Positions 25,433 to 34,111 are shown, counted from the stretch's first letter. The stretch: 64,000 nucleotides of DNA from SpSt-501 sp037481615 (GCA_037481615.1 JBBFLI010000001.1), one strand, 5' to 3'. Numbers and translations are program-made. Notes: generated from the sequence alone by a model not told the origin.

Positions 25433-26440
25433 TCACGGCTCGCCGCCGAGCGTGGCGACGAGGACCGCCTTGATCGTGTGCAGCCGGTTTTCGGCCTGAT
25501 CGAAGACGATCGATGCCGGCGATTCGAAGACCTCGTCGGTCACCTCCATCGCCTCGAGGCCGAAGCGCCGGTGGATCGCCTCGCCGATTTCCGTGTTGCG
25601 GTCGTGGAAGGCGGGCAGGCAGTGGAGGAACTTGCAGCGGGGGTTCCCCGTGGCGGCGAGTGCGGCCGCATCCACGCGATAGGGGGTGAGCAGCCGGATG
25701 CGCTCCTCCCAGACGCTCTCGGGCTCCCCCATCGAGACCCAGACGTCGGTATAGAGAAAATCGCAACCGCGCACCCCCTCGGCGACCGAGGAGGTGACCG
25801 ACAGGCGGGCGCCGCTGTCCTTCGCGATCGGTTCGACCGTGCGCCGGAGCGCATCCGCGGGCTGGAGCGCGGCGGGGGCGACCACCCGGAAATCCATGCC
25901 CATCTTGGCCGCGGCGACGAGAAGGGAATTGGCGACGTTGTTGCGGCCGTCGCCCAGGAAGGCGAAGGCGATCTCGGAGAGCGGCCGGCCGGCGTGTTCG
26001 CGCATCGTGAGCAGGTCGGCGAGCGCCTGGGTGGGGTGGAACTCGTCGGTCAGCCCGTTCCAGACGGGCACGCCGGCGTAGCGCGCGAGCTCCTCGACCC
26101 GCTCCTGGCTGAAGCCGCGGTACTCGATGCCGTCGTACATCCGGCCGAGCACGCGGGCCGTGTCGCGGATCGACTCCTTCTTGCCGAGCTGCGAGCCGGC
26201 GGGGTCGAGATAGGTGACGCGCGCCCCCTGGTCGTAGGCGGCGACCTCGAAGGCGCAGCGCGTGCGGGTGGAGGTCTTCTCGAAGATGAGGGCGATGTTC
26301 TTCCCTTCGAGCCGCGGCCGCTCCCGGCCGCTTTTCTTCTCCTCCTTGAGCCGGGCGGAGAGATCGAGCAGGTGGGCGATCTCCTCGGCGGTGAAATCGA
26401 GCAGTTTGAGAAAGTGCCGATTCTGCAGACCGACAGCCAT
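25433..26440 (-). CDS. ornithine carbamoyltransferase
   Basis: A 335-residue carbamoyltransferase. STRTR (57-61) binds carbamoyl phosphate, HPTQ (135-138) and the later HCLP motif complete the active site, and FLGDGRNNVANSLL is typical of OTC. The ATG at 26440 is preferred over one 18 nt upstream because the GGAGG sits between them and would serve the downstream start. Tight linkage to carbamate kinase argues for the catabolic (ArcB) role. The anabolic ArgF role is possible because argB is also in the window. Confidence 0.9.
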   Translation of the reverse strand: MAVGLQNRHFLKLLDFTAEEIAHLLDLSARLKEEKKSGRERPRLEGKNIALIFEKTSTRTRCAFEVAAYDQGARVTYLDPAGSQLGKKESIRDTARVLGRMYDGIEYRGFSQERVEELARYAGVPVWNGLTDEFHPTQALADLLTMREHAGRPLSEIAFAFLGDGRNNVANSLLVAAAKMGMDFRVVAPAALQPADALRRTVEPIAKDSGARLSVTSSVAEGVRGCDFLYTDVWVSMGEPESVWEERIRLLTPYRVDAAALAATGNPRCKFLHCLPAFHDRNTEIGEAIHRRFGLEAMEVTDEVFESPASIVFDQAENRLHTIKAVLVATLGGEP

Positions 26441-26612
26441 CCCCCCCCCTCCTTGCAAGCCGCAAAACGACCCCCGCGGCGAGAGAGCAGGCTACCAGAA
26501 TCGCTTCCGCCTTTCAATCGGCGTCGGGCTCTTTTGCCCGTGGGCCGCGGGTATGCTATGGAAGGAAAACCGGTGTTCCACCCGCCGGCAAACCGACCCG
26601 GAGGGATCGCTC

Positions 26613-27143
26613 GTGGGAATCCCCAGACCGCTCACCCGCGCCGAGGCGGATGCGGCGCTCGAAGGCCTCTACCGCGACCTGCACGCCGCCATCGGCAAGA
26701 TGCCCAACATCTTCGGCGTCATGGCGCATTTTCCGGCCGCCTTGAAGACCTTCATCCCCTTTTACACGGCGGTCATGACCCAGGGCAAGGTGCCGGCGCG
26801 CCTGAAGGAGCTGGCCTACCTCAAGGCGGCGAGCATCAACGCCTGCCGCTACTGCCTCCAGGCCCACACCGCCTCCGCGCGGCAGGCGGGCGTGACCGAG
26901 CGGCAGATCGAGGATCTGCGCTTCTACCAGATCAGCCCGGCCTACGACGAAAAGGAGCGGGCGACCATCCGCTTCGCCGATCTCGTCACGCGCGGGGCGG
27001 CGGCCGTCGACACCTCGGTGCTCGACTGGATGGGGAAATATTACGACGAAGCGGAGATCGTGGAGCTCGTGCTCGTGATCGGGCTCGCCAATCTCGTCAA
27101 CCGTTTCAACGACACGCTGCAGATCGAACCCGATCTCGGCTGA
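26613..27143 (+). CDS. AhpD-like alkylhydroperoxidase / carboxymuconolactone decarboxylase family protein
   Basis: A 176-residue all-helical protein. The redox motif C78-R-Y-C81 followed by H85 (CRYCLQAHTASAR) is that of the AhpD-type peroxidase/reductase subgroup. A GTG start at 26613 is set by GGAGGG about 8 nt upstream. It converges with the BtpA operon and is divergent from the carbamoyltransferase operon. The likely role is thiol-dependent peroxide reduction; its physiological electron donor is unknown. Confidence 0.83.
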   Translation: MGIPRPLTRAEADAALEGLYRDLHAAIGKMPNIFGVMAHFPAALKTFIPFYTAVMTQGKVPARLKELAYLKAASINACRYCLQAHTASARQAGVTERQIEDLRFYQISPAYDEKERATIRFADLVTRGAAAVDTSVLDWMGKYYDEAEIVELVLVIGLANLVNRFNDTLQIEPDLG

Positions 27144-27164
27144 AGCCGCCGCCCCGCGGGGGTC

Positions 27165-27971
27165 TTATCGGCCTTCGAGTTCCGCCCGGCGCCGCAGGAA
27201 AGCCCGCACGCGCCCTTCCTCCACGCGGTTTTCGGCCCGCCCCCCCTTTTTGAAGAAGCTCCCCACGATGAATCCCCGGGCGGCGGCGTAAAATTGGGCG
27301 AGGTTTTCCGGGGTGAGCCCGCTGCCGACGAGGACCGGAAGCCGGCAGTTCTCCCGCGCGGTTTGGAGCGCCTCCGGGTCCGCGGCCTCCCCCGTGCGCT
27401 CGCCGGTGACGATCAGCGCGTCGGCGAGCCCCCGCTCGGCGAGCTCGCGCGCCTCGGCGGCGAGCCCCCGCGCAACGAGCGGGGCGGCGTGCTTCACGCG
27501 CAGGTCGGCGAGGATCAGAACCGGGGATTTCAGGGAGGACCGCCTGCGCAGCGTCTCGTGGGCCCGGCCCTCGAGGATCCCCGGGTCGCCGACCGCGGCG
27601 CCCAGGTGGACGTTCACGCGGATGAAGTGGGCGGCCGCCGCCGTGGCCACCGCCAGGGCGGCCGGGGCGTCGTTTCGCAGGACGTTCACGCCGACCGGGA
27701 GGCCCGCCGCGGCCCGGACCACCTCGCGGGTCACCGCGGCCATGGACGCCGTGGTTTCGGGGGGGACGCGGTCCGGGAAGAAGGGGCGGTCGCCGAAGTT
27801 CTCGACCAGCAAACCGTCCACGCCGGCCCGGCGATAGATCTCCGCCTCCCCGAGGGCCGCCTCGTAGACCCGCCCGATTTTTCCCCCGTAACGGGGGGAG
27901 CCGGGAAGCGGTGGCAGGTGGATGCAGGCGATCACGGGCCTGCGGCCGCCGAAAAGCCCCCGCCAGCTCAA
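27165..27971 (-). CDS. BtpA-family protein
   Basis: A 268-residue TIM-barrel protein. The start VIACIHLPPLPGSPRYGG, the ENFGDRPFF segment and the C-terminal VGSGLTPENLAQFYAAARG and FIVGSFFKKGG are signatures of the BtpA/SgcQ family. Cyanobacterial BtpA affects photosystem I accumulation, but homologues are widespread in non-phototrophs. Their chemistry (a phosphosugar- or nucleoside-related lyase or isomerase) is unresolved. It is the last gene of a four-gene operon with split YedE and a D-threonine-aldolase-like enzyme. Confidence 0.85.
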   Translation of the reverse strand: MSWRGLFGGRRPVIACIHLPPLPGSPRYGGKIGRVYEAALGEAEIYRRAGVDGLLVENFGDRPFFPDRVPPETTASMAAVTREVVRAAAGLPVGVNVLRNDAPAALAVATAAAAHFIRVNVHLGAAVGDPGILEGRAHETLRRRSSLKSPVLILADLRVKHAAPLVARGLAAEARELAERGLADALIVTGERTGEAADPEALQTARENCRLPVLVGSGLTPENLAQFYAAARGFIVGSFFKKGGRAENRVEEGRVRAFLRRRAELEGR

Positions 27972-27984
27972 GGCCTCCCCCCCT

Positions 27985-29118
27985 TCACTGACAGCGGCCG
28001 CGCAGGTCGATCGGCCAGACGTCGATCACCCGCTCGGCCCGCGTCACGAGGAAGTGGTCGAAGAGGTTCACCGTCGGGTCGCAGTGCGAGACGATGAGCT
28101 CGAGCACGGCCCCCCGGCCGGGGAGGAGGCAGGCGCGGTCCGGGGCGACGAGCCGGCCGTATTCGTCGCCGAACCATTCGTACTGCAGGCGGCCGTAGTC
28201 GGGGTGGATCACCCGCGGTCTTCCGCCGTCGCGGTAGATCGCCTTGAGCCCGGCGTCCACGGTGACCTGCCGGCCGTGGAAGCCGCTCACGACCGTGGTG
28301 AGCAGGGTGAGGGCCGGGGCGTAGTCGGGCTCTTCCGAGCCGTCGGCCGACTCCACGGCGAGGTATTCGGCGTCCATGAGGGCATAGGACCCGGCCTGAA
28401 GCTCGGTCAGCTCGGGGACGGCGAGGTCGATGCGCGAGGTGCCCGTGCCGGCGCCGCTCAGGATGTCGCAGGAGGGCGCCCGTGCCTGCAGTTCGCGGAA
28501 AACGGCCGCCGCCTGCCGCAGGGCTTCGCGCGAGGCGAGCTTGCGGTCCGCGTAGCGGGGGATGTGCTGCAGGTGGCCGGCGTAGGCCTGCACGCCGCGC
28601 AGCCGCAGGTGGGGACTGGCGAGGATCTTCTCCGCGAGCGCGGCGGCCCGCGCCGGGGGGACGCCCGTGCGGTGCTGGCCGACATCGAGATCGAGCAGCA
28701 CGTCGAGGCTGCGCCCGGTCTCCGCCAGGCGCGATTCCAGGAGCTCGACCCCCTCCGGGTCATCGACGACGGCGATCAGAAAGGGGGCGCGCTCGAGCAG
28801 CGCGACCAGCCGGTCGGTCTTGGTGCGGCCGGCCACGGGTCCGGTGAGGAGGATCCCCGAGAGCCCGGCCTCGACCAGGGCCTCGGCCTCGGCGATCTTG
28901 GCCGCACAGACGCCGATCGCGCCGTTGGCGATCTGCATCTTCGCGAGCGTCGAGCACTTGTGGGTCTTGGCGTGCGGCCGGAGCGCCTTGCCCGCGGCCT
29001 TCACCCGGGCCTGCATCTTCTGCAGGTTCTCGTCCAGGCGGTCGAGGTCGATCACGAGGCAAGGGGTGTCGAGTTCCGTTTTGCGGCGTCCGAGGGCCTC
29101 CCGAGGGTGCGGCATCAT
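27985..29118 (-). CDS. D-threonine aldolase / D-serine dehydratase-like PLP enzyme
   Basis: A 377-residue fold-type III PLP protein. K51 in LRPHAKTHK is the predicted Schiff-base lysine. The C-terminal SHCDPTVN gives the His-Cys metal pair seen in D-serine dehydratase-type members (D-threonine aldolases usually carry His-Asp). The opening DTPCLVIDLDRLDENL matches both groups. I favour a D-serine-dehydratase-like or D-threonine-aldolase-like activity on a D-3-hydroxyamino acid. The start lies 3 nt after a YedE-type gene. Confidence 0.82.
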   Translation of the reverse strand: MMPHPREALGRRKTELDTPCLVIDLDRLDENLQKMQARVKAAGKALRPHAKTHKCSTLAKMQIANGAIGVCAAKIAEAEALVEAGLSGILLTGPVAGRTKTDRLVALLERAPFLIAVVDDPEGVELLESRLAETGRSLDVLLDLDVGQHRTGVPPARAAALAEKILASPHLRLRGVQAYAGHLQHIPRYADRKLASREALRQAAAVFRELQARAPSCDILSGAGTGTSRIDLAVPELTELQAGSYALMDAEYLAVESADGSEEPDYAPALTLLTTVVSGFHGRQVTVDAGLKAIYRDGGRPRVIHPDYGRLQYEWFGDEYGRLVAPDRACLLPGRGAVLELIVSHCDPTVNLFDHFLVTRAERVIDVWPIDLRGRCQ

Positions 29119-29121
29119 GGG

Positions 29122-29649
29122 TCAGAGCCCCTTTTTCTCGAAGAAGACGAAGCACAGCAAAAACACCGCGGCCACCGCCGGGATGACGGCCCACGGGGAG
29201 AGGCCGAGCACGCCCGGCAGGGTGATCTTGCCGAGATTCCCCCAGGCGAGAAGCGTTTTTTCCAGCCGCGGGTAGGCCTCCGCGTAGAGGGCGGCGCCGG
29301 TCATCATCCCCAAAATGGCGAAGACCGCATGCCAGCGGCCTTCGGCCACCGCGCCGACCGAGGTTCCCGGGCAGAAACCCATCACCGCCCAGCCCAGGCC
29401 GAAGAGGATCCCGCCCAGCAGGTTCGCCCCGAGCTGGGTCGCCTTGGGGTTGAGTGTTGCGAGCTGGAGATCCACCGCGGCGTGGACCCCCACCATCCCG
29501 ACGAGGATGGCGGACATCATGAACTTGAGGATGGTCAGGTCCTCCAGGCGCATGGCCCCCACCTGCTTTTCGAAGCGCAAGACCCGCCCCTGCTGGAGGA
29601 GGGCGCCGAAGAAGATTCCCGTGATCAGGCCCAGCCACTGTTCGCTCAT
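29122..29649 (-). CDS. YeeE/YedE-family transporter half, C-terminal type
   Basis: A 175-residue membrane protein with about four spans. The conserved cysteine is C93 in GFCPGTSVGAVAEG, one of the repeat motifs of YeeE/YedE (Sulf_transp) proteins. Characterised YeeE members carry thiosulfate and relay it between cysteines. The ATG overlaps the stop of the adjacent YedE gene, so the two halves are made together and presumably form one split transporter. Confidence 0.82.
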   Translation of the reverse strand: MSEQWLGLITGIFFGALLQQGRVLRFEKQVGAMRLEDLTILKFMMSAILVGMVGVHAAVDLQLATLNPKATQLGANLLGGILFGLGWAVMGFCPGTSVGAVAEGRWHAVFAILGMMTGAALYAEAYPRLEKTLLAWGNLGKITLPGVLGLSPWAVIPAVAAVFLLCFVFFEKKGL

Positions 29650-30185
29650 CTGCGGCCTCCCTTCCCGCCGTAGACCCAGGAGGCCATGAGGACGCCCGCC
29701 CCGAAGAAGCAGAAAAGCGCGATGAAGCCGCTGGCCGAGAGCTGCATCAACCCGCTCAGCCCGTGGCCGCTCGGGCAGCCGTCGGCCAGGCGCGCGCCGA
29801 ACATGGCGACGACCCCGCCCAGGAAAGCGCCCACGGCGCGCAGGGCCACGCTGTCCCCGAAGCGCTCGCGCCAGATCGGCGGCACCGCCTCGAGGCGGAA
29901 GCTTCCGTCCAGGATGGAGGCGGCGAGCGCCCCGATGAAGATGCCGGCGATCAGCATGAATTGCCAGTCGATGCGGACTTTTTCCTTGGCGAAGTAAGGG
30001 TTCCGCCGGACGTGTTCGGGGTCGACCGCCTCTTCCACGAACCCCGCGGCGCGCACGAAGGTGGTCGAGGCTCCCAGGAACTGGGTTCTCCCCAGCACCC
30101 GGGTCGTGACCACAACGGACACGGTCGCCAGCACCCCGACCAGGGCGCCGGCGACATAGGGCCTCCAGTCGACGCCTCGTTTCAT
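29646..30185 (-). CDS. YeeE/YedE-family transporter half, N-terminal type
   Basis: A 179-residue membrane protein. It has one N-terminal span, then a soluble loop of about 45 residues, then spans flanking the conserved ADGCPSGHGLSG motif with C137. An ATG at 30185 is set by GGAGG 5 nt upstream. Together with the next gene it supplies the two cysteine motifs of a full-length YeeE. A sulfur-compound substrate is inferred from the family. It is the first gene of the operon. Confidence 0.82.
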   Translation of the reverse strand: MKRGVDWRPYVAGALVGVLATVSVVVTTRVLGRTQFLGASTTFVRAAGFVEEAVDPEHVRRNPYFAKEKVRIDWQFMLIAGIFIGALAASILDGSFRLEAVPPIWRERFGDSVALRAVGAFLGGVVAMFGARLADGCPSGHGLSGLMQLSASGFIALFCFFGAGVLMASWVYGGKGGRR

Positions 30186-30234
30186 GGCTCCCTCCTGATC
30201 CGGAAAGGGGTGAACCGCCTCGGACGTCCCTACT

Positions 30235-30263
30235 TTATTAGACCGATTTTTCGCGGGGCTCAA
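30235..30263 (-). promoter_or_regulatory. candidate promoter for the split-YedE operon
   Basis: On the minus strand TTGAGC (30258-30263), a 17-nt spacer, then TAATAA (30235-30240) in the only AT-rich patch of the intergenic region. The leader before the ATG at 30185 would be about 43 nt. Confidence 0.4.
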
Positions 30264-30415
30264 CCGCAAAGCCGGGCCCCGGCCCCGCAGGCGCGACAGA
30301 AGGCGGCCGGAAGCCCCCCTCGGGCCGCCGGCGCCGGGCTTCGGAGCGGCCGTGTGGCGGACGGCGCCGGTGCCGGGTGGTTGCGGGCCGCGTCGGGTTC
30401 GATTATGGAACATCC

Positions 30416-32155
30416 ATGAACGGTTCGCGATCGACCGCCGGGGCCGAGGAAGGGTCTCTTTCCTGGTCCCCCGAGGAGGTGACCGCCGTCCTCGAACGGG
30501 CCCGGGTTCCCGAGCACTCGGTGCCTTTCATGGCGGCCGTCTCGGGGGGGGAGCCGTTCGCGATCGGGGCATTTCTCTTCTACGCCCGCGGGGACTGGCT
30601 GATCGCCGTGGGCTACCCGCTGGGCGATGAAGGCTCGGAGGCCGAATTCGAGGAGGCTCTCGCCGAGGCCCTGCGGTGCACGCGCGCCCGCGACTGCTGG
30701 GCCATCGCCCCCCGGCTTCCGCCCCGCCTGGCCGGGCGGCGCGAGGAGACGGACCGCTACTACGTGCTGCCCGTTGCGGCGCGGATCCCGCCGCGGCTCG
30801 AACGGCTTGCCGACCGGGCGGCGGCGCGGCTGGCGGTCGAGGAAACCGTCGTGTTCGACGCCGCCCACCGCCGCCTCTGGGCCGAGTTCCTGGGCCGGGT
30901 CGCCCTGCCGCCGCGGGTGCGCGAGCTCTACGCCCGGATCCCCGCCGTCCTGGGGCGGGTGCCGGGGCTCGGCCTGCTCAGCGCCCGCGACCCCGAGGGC
31001 CGCATCGCCGCCTGCCTGCTCCTCGACCGCGCCCCGCGCCGCTTCACGAGCTACCTCCTCGGCGCCCATTCCCGCAGCCCTTACACCCCCTACGCGACCG
31101 ATCTTCTCTTCCGGGAGATGATCCGCGCCGCCCGGCGTGAAGGAAAGGAGTTCCTGCATCTCGGGCTGGGGGTGAACGAGGGGATCCGCCGTTTCAAGGA
31201 GAAGTGGGGGGCCGCCGCCGGTCCCGCCTATGAGCTGGCCGCCTGGCGCGAGGGGGACGGCTGGCGGGGGGAGATGAGCGATCTGGCGCGCCTGCTGGCC
31301 CGGCTCCCTCGGGAGCCCGTTTCCCGGCAGGAGTTTCTCGCAAGTCTCCCGCGGGAGCGGCGCTATGCCATGCTTTGGGAGGTCGAGCGCGACGGGCGGC
31401 GCTCCTTCCTCGGAGGGACGGCGCACTTCTTCGGCTTCCGCTTCGAGCGCTCCTTCCGGCGCCTCTTCGAGGAGGTGGAGACGGTGCTCTTCGAGGGTCC
31501 GCTCGACCCGGCGAGCCTCGAGGCCGTATCCCGTATCGGCCGGGCGCCCGAGCCCGGCGGGCCCCGGCTGGCGGCGCTCCTTGCGGAAGAGGAGATCGCG
31601 CGGCTCGAGCGGGTCGTCTGCGGCCCCCGCGGATGGTGGGCGCGCTTTTTCGGTCTCGAACACCCCGATCCGCCCGATGTGCGCGGGCTTCTCGCCGCGA
31701 CCCGCCCGTGGTATGCCTTTTTTTCCCTGTGGACCGCCTTCGTCGCCCGGCGGGGCTGGAAGGAGTCGGTCGATCTCGAGGCTTGGCGGATCGCCCGGGA
31801 AATGGGTAGAACCGTGATCGCCATGGAAACCCTCGAGGAGCAGATCGAAACCCTCGAGGGGATCCCCCTTTCCCGCATCGTGAACTTTCTGCGCGGCTGC
31901 CGCCGCTGGGGCCGCATGATGCGCCGTTACGAACGGTTTTACCTCCGGGGCGAGCTGGAGCGTCTCTTCGGGACGAGCATCGAGTTTCCGACCCGCACCG
32001 AGCTCGTGATCCATCGCCGCGACACCCGCTTTCTCGAGCGCATGCGGCCGCACCTCGTGCAGGGGGGGAGTGCGGTGTTCGTGGGCTCCGCCCACTTGAT
32101 CGGGCTGCGAGGGATGCTGGCCGATGCGGGCTTCCGGGTGCGGAGGAGGCGATGA
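30416..32155 (+). CDS. fusion of an Acetyltransf_6/FemAB-like acyltransferase and a Tiki/TraB/GumN domain
   Basis: A 579-residue two-part protein. Residues about 15-300 form a GNAT-like acyltransferase of the FemAB/Acetyltransf_6 type. The end motif HLGLGVNEGIRRFKEKWGA (248-266) is typical, and the paralogue encoded next has the same motif. Residues 315-579 match the TraB/PrgY/GumN (Tiki) family. Two GX2H motifs are present, G334-T-A-H337 and G557-S-A-H560, with E360 after the first and METLEEQIETLEGIP at 470-484. In Tiki proteins these residues bind the metal of a protease. No signal peptide or clear span is seen, so it should be cytoplasmic. I know of no function for the fusion. Confidence 0.78.
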   Translation: MNGSRSTAGAEEGSLSWSPEEVTAVLERARVPEHSVPFMAAVSGGEPFAIGAFLFYARGDWLIAVGYPLGDEGSEAEFEEALAEALRCTRARDCWAIAPRLPPRLAGRREETDRYYVLPVAARIPPRLERLADRAAARLAVEETVVFDAAHRRLWAEFLGRVALPPRVRELYARIPAVLGRVPGLGLLSARDPEGRIAACLLLDRAPRRFTSYLLGAHSRSPYTPYATDLLFREMIRAARREGKEFLHLGLGVNEGIRRFKEKWGAAAGPAYELAAWREGDGWRGEMSDLARLLARLPREPVSRQEFLASLPRERRYAMLWEVERDGRRSFLGGTAHFFGFRFERSFRRLFEEVETVLFEGPLDPASLEAVSRIGRAPEPGGPRLAALLAEEEIARLERVVCGPRGWWARFFGLEHPDPPDVRGLLAATRPWYAFFSLWTAFVARRGWKESVDLEAWRIAREMGRTVIAMETLEEQIETLEGIPLSRIVNFLRGCRRWGRMMRRYERFYLRGELERLFGTSIEFPTRTELVIHRRDTRFLERMRPHLVQGGSAVFVGSAHLIGLRGMLADAGFRVRRRR

Positions 32156-33009
32156 TCGGCCCCGACCGGCTCGAGCGGGTCACGGCCGGGGCGGTCGTCC
32201 CCGAGCAGGTGGTCGCCTACGTGCAGGCCGTCACCGGGGCCGCCCCCGCGCTCTTCGGCTCCTGCGTGGGCTACCGCGGCGGGGAGGGGGTCGTCCTGGT
32301 CGGCTATCCGCTCGAGGACCCGCGGGACGAGGGGGGCATGTCCCGGGCGGTGGAGCAGGCGCTTTCCTCGCCGGGGGTCGCCCGGATCACCGTCCTCGGT
32401 CCGGCGCGGCCGCGGCAGGCCCCCCCCTCGGCGCAAAGCCGCGGGGACGCCTACCTCGCCCTTCCGCTGCCGGCGCCGCCGCGGGGCGCAAAGCTGCGCA
32501 ACCTGCTGCGCCGCGCGGCCCGCGAGCTCTATCGCGAAGAGGGGGGCTCCTTCGGGCGGGAACATGAGGAGCTGGTCGGCCGCTACCTGCGGGAGCGCGA
32601 GTTCGCGGCGGGAACGCGGCTCATTTTCGAGCGCATCCCGCAGGTGCTCGCCGCCTGCGCCGAGGCCCGTCTCTTTTCCGTGCGCCTGCCCGACGGGCGG
32701 CTCGTCGCCTTCGCCGTGGGCGAGTTTTCCGCGCTCACGACGGCCTTCTTCCTCTTCTGTTTCCGCGATCCGGATCTCGCCCCCCCGGGCAGCGCCGATT
32801 TCGCCCTCGCCGGGCTCGTCGCCGAGGCCGAGCGCCGGGGGCATGCGCGGGTGAACCTCGGGCTCGCGGTGAACGAGGGGGTCTCCTTTTTCAAGCGCAA
32901 GTGGGGCGCCCTTCCTTTCCTGCCCTGTGTGGAGACGAGCTGGGTCCCGGGGCCGCAGCGCTCGGGCCTCGCGCGCTTGCTGCGCGAGCGGCTGGGGGGG
33001 CGGCGATGA
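32152..33009 (+). CDS. Acetyltransf_6/FemAB-like acyltransferase, paralogue of the preceding N-terminal domain
   Basis: A 285-residue stand-alone version of the acyltransferase half encoded just upstream. The C-terminal motif NLGLAVNEGVSFFKRKWGA aligns almost residue for residue with the fusion protein. The AYLALPLP segment mirrors the fusion's RYYVLPV at about 115-121. It lacks the TraB/GumN part. ATGA overlaps join it to both neighbours (32152 and 33006). Such enzymes transfer aminoacyl or acyl groups to amines of lipids, peptides or glycans; the acceptor here is unknown. Confidence 0.72.
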   Translation: MIGPDRLERVTAGAVVPEQVVAYVQAVTGAAPALFGSCVGYRGGEGVVLVGYPLEDPRDEGGMSRAVEQALSSPGVARITVLGPARPRQAPPSAQSRGDAYLALPLPAPPRGAKLRNLLRRAARELYREEGGSFGREHEELVGRYLREREFAAGTRLIFERIPQVLAACAEARLFSVRLPDGRLVAFAVGEFSALTTAFFLFCFRDPDLAPPGSADFALAGLVAEAERRGHARVNLGLAVNEGVSFFKRKWGALPFLPCVETSWVPGPQRSGLARLLRERLGGRR

Positions 33010-34067
33010 AGCGCACCGGCGGCGACCCCTTTCTCTCCCGCTTTCCGGCGCCCGGCCTGCGGGAGACCCTGAAGGAGGCGCTTCTGGGGCTGCGGCGGCC
33101 GCTCGCCTGCGTCCAGGTGGAGGTGACTTCCCGTTGCCCCGGCCGCTGCCGCTATTGCCCCCACACGGTGCTCCGGGACACCTGGCGCGGAGGGGACCTC
33201 GATTGCGAGACCTTCGGCCGCCTCTGGCCGCTTTTGCGCCGGAGCCTGCGCGTGCACCTGCAGGGCTGGGGGGAGCCGCTGCTCCACCCGGAGTTCTTCA
33301 CCCTCGCGGCGCTCGCCCGCCGCGCGGGCTGCCAGGTGTCGACCACGACCTGCGGGTTGCACCTGGACGAGAAGCTGGCCCGCCGGATCGTCGCGAGCGG
33401 CATCGACATCGTCGCCTTTTCGCTCGCCGGAAGCGACGCCGCGACGCACGAGGCCGCGCGCTGCGGGGTCGGCTTCGAGCGGGTGCTGGCGGCGGTCGAA
33501 ACCCTGCAGGCGGAGCGGAGAAAGAGGCAGGCCGTGCACCTCGAGATCCATTTCGCCTATCTCCTGCTCTACTCCGCGCTCGACTCGGTCGCCGGGCTGC
33601 CCGCGCTCATGGAGCGGCTCGGCGTGCACGCGGCCGTCGTCTCCACCCTCGATTTTCTGCCCGACGCGTCGCTCGCCGCGGAGGCGATCCGGCCGGGGGA
33701 GCAGGAAAAGATCGCCCGCGCGGCCGAGGTTCTCTCCCGGGCGGCCGCGGCGGCCCGCGCCCGCGGACTCGCCTTCGACTACGCCCTCCCCGCGGTCGAG
33801 ATCCGCGCCCCGTGCCGCGAGCGGGTCGACCGAAGCCTGTTCGTCGCCGCCGACGGAACGGTCTCGCCTTGTGTCTACCGCAACATCCCGGCCGGCGCCC
33901 TCGAGGGGCGGCGGCTCGTCTTCGGGCAGATCCCGGAGGAGGATCCGGTGGCGATCTGGGAAAAGGAATCTTTCCGGCGGTTCCGGGAGCGCCTCGCGGC
34001 GGGCGAACCCGACGCGGTCTGCCGCTGCTGTCCCAAGCGCTTCGGGACCGCCGGGGGCGGAGGCTGA
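33006..34067 (+). CDS. radical SAM enzyme with SPASM-like C terminus
   Basis: A 353-residue radical SAM protein. C44-x3-C48-x2-C51 (SRCPGRCRYC) binds the SAM-coordinated [4Fe-4S] cluster, and GWGEPLLHPE is the GGE-type motif. The C-terminal part has cysteines at 270, 289, 339, 341 and 342 (SLFVAADGTVSPCVYRN and the C-R-C-C end), the pattern of SPASM/Twitch auxiliary cluster domains. Such enzymes often modify peptides or make AdoMet-derived cofactors. There is no obvious small precursor peptide nearby. It is translationally coupled to the acyltransferase. Confidence 0.83.
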   Translation: MKRTGGDPFLSRFPAPGLRETLKEALLGLRRPLACVQVEVTSRCPGRCRYCPHTVLRDTWRGGDLDCETFGRLWPLLRRSLRVHLQGWGEPLLHPEFFTLAALARRAGCQVSTTTCGLHLDEKLARRIVASGIDIVAFSLAGSDAATHEAARCGVGFERVLAAVETLQAERRKRQAVHLEIHFAYLLLYSALDSVAGLPALMERLGVHAAVVSTLDFLPDASLAAEAIRPGEQEKIARAAEVLSRAAAAARARGLAFDYALPAVEIRAPCRERVDRSLFVAADGTVSPCVYRNIPAGALEGRRLVFGQIPEEDPVAIWEKESFRRFRERLAAGEPDAVCRCCPKRFGTAGGGG

Positions 34068-34111
34068 CCCCGGCCGGGGGGCCGCCGCAAATGAAAGAAA
34101 GGAAAGAATCC

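Noticed and set aside
23224..25473. A 749-codon plus-strand frame opposite the P-loop protein and carbamate kinase
   Set aside because: A shadow of two genes with clear catalytic motifs.
29122..30185. The two YedE genes looked like a frameshifted full-length YeeE
   Set aside because: Each has its own start and one complete cysteine motif, and the ATGA overlap is a normal coupling signal. Half-size YedE pairs are known.
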